From: an uncultured Nitrospira sp.
GTDB taxonomy: Bacteria > Nitrospirota > Nitrospiria > Nitrospirales > Nitrospiraceae
Reading direction: 5' to 3'
Length of the DNA stretch: 64,000 bases
Assembly: GCA_902500805.1 (NCBI GenBank)
Contig: CABVSA010000001.1
Location: forward strand, 62,001-126,000
The translations under genes and the position numbers were made by a program. The notes below the pieces were generated by a model that saw only the letters and a program-made list of their open reading frames with translations, had not been told where the DNA came from and searched no databases. Position 1 is the stretch's first letter. Each line of letters opens with the position of its first letter. Shown piece after piece: positions 59,898 through 64,000 of this stretch.

Positions 59898-61153
59898 CGC
59901 CCCTCCTTAACTGAGACCGAGTCCTCAAGCGGTCCACAAGGCACGGCACTATCCGAGTGCCGCGGGGTTGTGACGCCACGCGCTGGAAAGACACAGTGTT
60001 GTGCGAAGGACTTGACGAACAGATCGGCATGAGTGCTCGTGTTGTATCGACTGCTAATCACCGATCGGCATGCCGTCGCCATCGCCGGCTTACAAGAAAT
60101 GGGGAACAGGGCGTCGATGACTTTCTCCGCACAGTCCGACAAGTCATCGTATCGATAAAACCATCCGGTCTCCCCTTCCTTCACGGCTTCCCACTCTGGA
60201 AAGTGTTCTTCAACCTTGTCGTGCAAGAGAACCGGCGTCCCGTACCCGAGCGCATGCATGACAGAAAGCCCGGCTCCCGACGGCACCACGGCAAGATCAC
60301 TGGCAGAAAGAACAAGGCCAAGGCGTGATTCGTCATAGCTTGCGCCGAGAAAATGAACGAACCTGGTGAGTCCGAGCTCGACGGCCAGTGACGTCAACAT
60401 CGGTCGTTCACTGCCGTCACCGACCAAGGCGAGATGAACATTCCGTCCCTGTTGCACGACGAGGTGTACCGCATGCAACAGCCAGGGCAAGCGTTTCACC
60501 GGTTGAAGACGACCCGTAAAGCAGATCAACCGCTCCGATTCCATGATGCCGAGCGATCGGCGGAACGTCTCGCAATCAGCGGGCGTGATCCGTTCGGACA
60601 CGGCAGCCTGCTGTCGGTCATCGAGCGAGTTATAAATGACATGCAGGCGATCCTCGGCAAAGCCCTTTGCGATCAACAGGCGTTTGGCATGATCCCCGTA
60701 GAGTAACAACCCCCTGGACAGTCGAAAGAGCCACGAGCGAACCCTCCATTTGACTCCGGCCTCTTCCCCCTGAAGCCCATGAGTCCACAACAGAACCGGT
60801 ATCCCGTAAATCCGCCCGAGAATCGTCAACATCCATGCGGTCAGCTCATAGGGACTCCCCTGTGCGATCACAACATCCGGACGGTATCGGATCACTGCCT
60901 TCGCGGCCGCCGGTTGCCAGGACAAGGCCCATCCAAAAGGCAGTCGAATCACCCGTTGTGAAGCCGCTTCGAATTCACACCGGTGGGGAGGTCCGGATAA
61001 CGGAAGGAACGGCACGTCAGCCTCCGGATCCGCGAGCACAAGAAAGCGGAATCGTGAATCCATTCCCAGCGTTTCCAATAAACGCTGCCGGTAATGAGGG
61101 ATGCAGACTTGCTGCAGCACAACAAGAGGAGGGTTCGTGGTCCTTGGCTTCAT
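59894..61153 (-). CDS. Glycosyltransferase family 4 (GT-B)
   Basis: 419 residues from the ATG at 61153; a GTG at 61168 is an alternative but would overlap the ligase by more. N-terminal VVLQQVCIPHYRQRLLETLG resembles lipid-linked transferases that bind a donor across the cytoplasmic face. C-terminal half: ICFTGRLQPVKRLPWLLHAV, LALVGDGSERP, then ALGYGTPVLLHDK. A sugar transferase for the EPS repeat. The stop overlaps the FkbM start (ATGA). Confidence 0.87.
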   Translation of the reverse strand: MKPRTTNPPLVVLQQVCIPHYRQRLLETLGMDSRFRFLVLADPEADVPFLPLSGPPHRCEFEAASQRVIRLPFGWALSWQPAAAKAVIRYRPDVVIAQGSPYELTAWMLTILGRIYGIPVLLWTHGLQGEEAGVKWRVRSWLFRLSRGLLLYGDHAKRLLIAKGFAEDRLHVIYNSLDDRQQAAVSERITPADCETFRRSLGIMESERLICFTGRLQPVKRLPWLLHAVHLVVQQGRNVHLALVGDGSERPMLTSLAVELGLTRFVHFLGASYDESRLGLVLSASDLAVVPSGAGLSVMHALGYGTPVLLHDKVEEHFPEWEAVKEGETGWFYRYDDLSDCAEKVIDALFPISCKPAMATACRSVISSRYNTSTHADLFVKSFAQHCVFPARGVTTPRHSDSAVPCGPLEDSVSVKEGR

Positions 61154-62466
61154 GATCGAACACCCCACATCTCCGGCTGCACCTCACGCAGGTCGTCGTC
61201 CACGGAATCCCCAATGAACTCCTCTGTCTCGCTCTCGTGAGAGGCATACGCGTGCCCCGCAGTCTCCGATTCGTCGTGAGAAAGGGACGGGACAAGAATA
61301 CTCAGCAGAAACAAGAGTGAGGTCGGATTGCCCGCATTGATAAAGTAGCGTTCGAAAATCGCAAGGACGAAATATCCGCAAGCCAGTCCGATCAGCACGC
61401 TGTAACTGAATGTGTGAGAGGGATCCTGATTCCGACGCCATGTTCTCCACAAACCGGAAAGGGTGACGAACAACACCGCTCCAAATCCAATCACCCCGAT
61501 CTCTGCGAGCAGCGCCAGGTAGCCGTTGTGTGCGGAACTCGCGACTTTCAACACGACTTCGTGCGCCCGAAACCCGACCCCGAAGATCGGATGCGCGAGG
61601 AACAGGTTCCACGTTGCTTTCCAGGTTTCCAATCGCCCCGATCCGCCCGAGTCCAGACCGCGATGACGATCCTGCACTGCGAAAAAGTCCGTGGCCCCAC
61701 GCATGACCGCCTCACTGTAGCAAGCCGCCAGGATCACTCCGATCACGAAGCATCCCACGAGCAACAGATGTCCGCTGGTCCCGGCGGACCGCCGGCGCAG
61801 GAATAGGGTGATCGCCAGGCCGAACATCGCGGCAAGGGCCGAAGCACGGGCCCCCGTGAGATAGATCACAATCCCCATGGTGATGAGTATGGGAATCCGG
61901 ATGAGGGAGCGTCGGACGGCCATGGCGGTAATGAACACGGACATGGTCACCAACGCGAAGCTGGCTGGATTCAGGACCTCCTTTCCACCGCCGAGCCGGC
62001 GTCCGGGAACATAGTCGTAGAGAGCAAACCCCGAAACCAGCACGGCCATGAGCACGGCATACACCTTCATCCCTCTCTCATACTGTACTGCATCCAGGTT
62101 GGTATTGAACTGCAGCGCGATCAGAATCGCCAGAATCGTCAAGGCCGTGTATTGGGTTGATTCGAGCGGAGCCCGGCTGACCAGCGCACTGAAGCCACAG
62201 AAGATTCCGAACACCGCCAACCCCGCGATGGTGCCCGGGCTGAAGCCGCTCGGGACAAAGCGACAGCGGCTCAGGAAAAAATATCCGACCGGCCACAGGA
62301 GTGATCCCAACATGATTATTTCATAGAGGTGGCCCTTTCGCCCTTCCATTCTGCCGAAGAGCGATCCGGCAAACACGCCCGTCAGCCATAGCCCCAGAAC
62401 GAGCCCGATCCAGGTTCGATCCTCCACGGTCATCGACTCATCATCATGGTCAATCATCGGTGTCAT
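61150..62466 (-). CDS. O-antigen ligase/polymerase-family membrane protein
   Basis: 438 residues from the ATG at 62466, overlapping the flippase stop by four bases. Ten or more helices with a periplasmic loop carrying the WaaL/Wzy-like signature SGRLETWKATWNLFLAHPIFGVGFRAHEV and SAHNGYLALLAEIGVIG. It likely polymerises or ligates the EPS repeat at the periplasmic face. The C-terminal ~45 residues are acidic (SHDESETAGHAYASHESETEEFIGD), unusual for the family. Confidence 0.87.
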   Translation of the reverse strand: MTPMIDHDDESMTVEDRTWIGLVLGLWLTGVFAGSLFGRMEGRKGHLYEIIMLGSLLWPVGYFFLSRCRFVPSGFSPGTIAGLAVFGIFCGFSALVSRAPLESTQYTALTILAILIALQFNTNLDAVQYERGMKVYAVLMAVLVSGFALYDYVPGRRLGGGKEVLNPASFALVTMSVFITAMAVRRSLIRIPILITMGIVIYLTGARASALAAMFGLAITLFLRRRSAGTSGHLLLVGCFVIGVILAACYSEAVMRGATDFFAVQDRHRGLDSGGSGRLETWKATWNLFLAHPIFGVGFRAHEVVLKVASSAHNGYLALLAEIGVIGFGAVLFVTLSGLWRTWRRNQDPSHTFSYSVLIGLACGYFVLAIFERYFINAGNPTSLLFLLSILVPSLSHDESETAGHAYASHESETEEFIGDSVDDDLREVQPEMWGVRS

Positions 62467-63824
62467 CGCGAGTTCGGCCGTCTCGCAAGCCGACGCTGTA
62501 GAAGATAGCCCATCACACCCGTATCGGTGGCTTGAGCTGCAATGGATGCGAACGCCAGCCCATCGGCACCGAGTGACGGCACGAGCCAACTGCCGCACAA
62601 CAACAATGTCATCCACTTAATCCCATACCCGAGGACCGGTGTGCGATAATCGGCGAGAGAGTAGAACGAATTTCGTATGACCCCATACAGACTGGCGAAC
62701 GGCAGTCCCCACACGAGCAGCGCCAAGATATGGGCCGTGGTCTGGGCATCGGTCGATGAGAATTTACCTCTGACCAGCGCGATCTCAACCAGTGGTTTCG
62801 CTCCGATCGCCAACCCGATGCTACACAGCAGCGTCCCGCCGAACAGAATCGATCCATACCGAACCAGTAATACCTGTCCATCACGGTAGCCGATGTGAAA
62901 CGCACGGGCCAATTTTGGAAAGAGTGTCGTATTCAGGGGCGTCGTGAACAAGGCCAGCGGTACGGCGATGATCGAGCCGGCATAAAAGAACGCGGCGATG
63001 TACCCGGTTCCTAAGCCAGACGCAAAACTCCGTTCCGTCATCACCACCGCCTGAAACAAAAATTCCCCGAACAACACGATCAACGTCGGGCGCCATAATT
63101 CGTTTACCTCAACGCGTTGGGTCTGCTCCTCTCCCTTCGGACATGGAGATGAGGTAGGGCACTTCCACAACGCCTGAGCAAACCAGACAAGGACGAGGAA
63201 ATGTCCGACCGCAAATCCCCACACCAGTGAGTCGATTCCCCATCGATCGGCAAAGACCAGGATCGAAGTGATGGTGGAGAGCGATACGACCGCTCCGCCA
63301 AGAAAGACCGGCGCGAAACTATTCATGAGAGAGAGACCGCCTCGCAAAATCCCCGCCAATCCGGCACACACGATGGGGAGCAGCAAGAGGCGTATCACGC
63401 GAACGCCTGTCTCGTACTGTTCGGCGGTGAATTCAGGGAAAATCCATCGGAGCACAGGCTCCGACCCGAAGACCAATGCAGTCAGCGCGACCGCATTGAC
63501 CGAGAGAAGAGCGAGAGCAGCCTGTTTTATGAGCGGTTTGAGGTGATGGCGGTGCTGCGACGCCAACTTGGACACGAACACCTGCTGAAGCGCATTTCCC
63601 ACCTGGACTCCAAACAAGAGATGAAATCCCATGACCGCGACGAGTACATCCAGATCCCCGCTGAGCCCGAACGTCGAAGCCACGATGATTTCCCGGGCCA
63701 GCCCGGCGAGAATCACGACTCCGGAGGCAAGCGAATACAATGGAATCCGACCGAGCAAGCCCATGTCCTTGGCCCCGGATTTGAGACTGGTCCACCATGG
63801 AATCCACGCAGAAACGGTCAGCAT
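62463..63824 (-). CDS. MurJ/Wzx-like lipid-linked oligosaccharide flippase
   Basis: 453 residues with about 14 helices of the MVF/MATE-like fold: RIPLYSLASGVVILAGLAREIIVASTFGLSGDLDVLVAV at the N-terminus is the MurJ-family hallmark. Length is somewhat shorter than MurJ of E. coli. In this locus it probably flips the undecaprenyl-linked EPS repeat. An ATG at 63764 with AAGG upstream is an alternative start. First gene of the minus-strand locus inside the window. Confidence 0.85.
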   Translation of the reverse strand: MLTVSAWIPWWTSLKSGAKDMGLLGRIPLYSLASGVVILAGLAREIIVASTFGLSGDLDVLVAVMGFHLLFGVQVGNALQQVFVSKLASQHRHHLKPLIKQAALALLSVNAVALTALVFGSEPVLRWIFPEFTAEQYETGVRVIRLLLLPIVCAGLAGILRGGLSLMNSFAPVFLGGAVVSLSTITSILVFADRWGIDSLVWGFAVGHFLVLVWFAQALWKCPTSSPCPKGEEQTQRVEVNELWRPTLIVLFGEFLFQAVVMTERSFASGLGTGYIAAFFYAGSIIAVPLALFTTPLNTTLFPKLARAFHIGYRDGQVLLVRYGSILFGGTLLCSIGLAIGAKPLVEIALVRGKFSSTDAQTTAHILALLVWGLPFASLYGVIRNSFYSLADYRTPVLGYGIKWMTLLLCGSWLVPSLGADGLAFASIAAQATDTGVMGYLLQRRLARRPNSR

Positions 63825-64000
63825 TCTGGAACTCGCTGCTACGCACTAAATACGGACAAGAGTCGGCATGTTCCTCACCTACATCTTTCACGACACACCC
63901 TGCCGCAAAGACTGGCCGCCCAGAAAAGACGGTGCCCCCATCGCATCACGATGACTCCCTGGGGGTGGGTGCACAGTGTACTTCCCCAAGATCACAGGAG
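63825..64000. other. Right-edge region, no gene seen
   Basis: 176 bp upstream of the flippase gene to the window end. No frame of note. AGTGTA occurs at 63977-63982, the -10-like box seen in the two EPS elements, but the window ends before the rest of the motif could be checked. Confidence 0.3.

Noticed and set aside
1-64000. CRISPR array, tRNA, rRNA, transposase or integrase
   Set aside because: No spaced identical repeats, no clover-leaf or rRNA sequence, and no DDE or tyrosine recombinase motifs were recognised. The excisionase-type HTH at 38489 is alone.

Overview
The window looks like a chromosomal segment of a Nitrospira-like bacterium (phylum Nitrospirota). This is an inference from gene content, not from a marker gene: hopanoid and carotenoid genes, a SmbP-type metal-binding protein, a DUF4331/TPR/HupE operon, many heavy-metal genes, and an exosortase/EPS locus with VPLPA- and PEP-CTERM proteins. 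Base composition is moderately GC-rich and even, except for a visibly AT-richer SIR2-like gene at 24.3-25.4 kb. I see no rRNA, tRNA, CRISPR array, integrase or transposase.

Layout. 1-1608 (-): a secreted, probably beta-propeller protein cut by the left edge. 1994-5759 (+): isoprenoid/membrane group (IspA, HpnA, CruF-like, an exported OB-like protein, a YvlD-like membrane protein). 6050-6199 (-): a 49-residue membrane protein. 7152-9316 (+): a secreted metzincin protease followed by a free-standing copy of its N-terminal domain. 9509-10195 (-): PEP-CTERM protein. 10482-12329 (+): GAF-GAF histidine-kinase-like protein lacking the phospho-acceptor His. 12.5-16.1 kb: small exported protein, 3-methyladenine glycosylase, and a NikR plus TonB-dependent receptor operon (nickel uptake). 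16.2-23.0 kb: ECF sigma and cupin anti-sigma (-) divergent from a lipoprotein/DUF4331/TonB-like/TPR/HupE operon (+). 23.2-27.0 kb: palindromic repeat, SDR, SIR2-like protein, Do-type protease. 27.1-39.1 kb: metal-handling region (CusBA-like RND pump, His-rich protein, YHS-YHS-HMBD P-type ATPase, DsbA-like protein, Slp lipoprotein, GntR regulator, SmbP, HTH protein, HMA-like protein).

39.2-63.8 kb (all -): surface polysaccharide and protein-sorting locus. Reading in the direction of transcription it runs from a MurJ/Wzx-like flippase, O-antigen ligase, two glycosyltransferases interleaved with FkbM, an acetyltransferase and a methyltransferase, through a GT2, a GT4 and a hyaluronidase-like protein, to an exosortase-EpsI fusion (XrtD type), WecA/MraY-like initiating transferase, PrsT, SLBB export protein, outer-membrane barrel, Wzz-like protein, BY-kinase and ExeA-like ATPase. 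It ends with a VPLPA-CTERM substrate and a membrane-anchored receiver/winged-helix regulator. The parts fit one pathway: lipid-linked repeat assembly, flipping, polymerisation and export, coupled to exosortase processing of a tagged protein.

The least expected items are the free-standing protease N-domain, the hyaluronidase-like protein in the EPS locus, the unusual membrane-tethered regulator, a promoter-proximal motif shared by two EPS transcription units, the lone SIR2 protein, and a set of imperfect intergenic hairpins.
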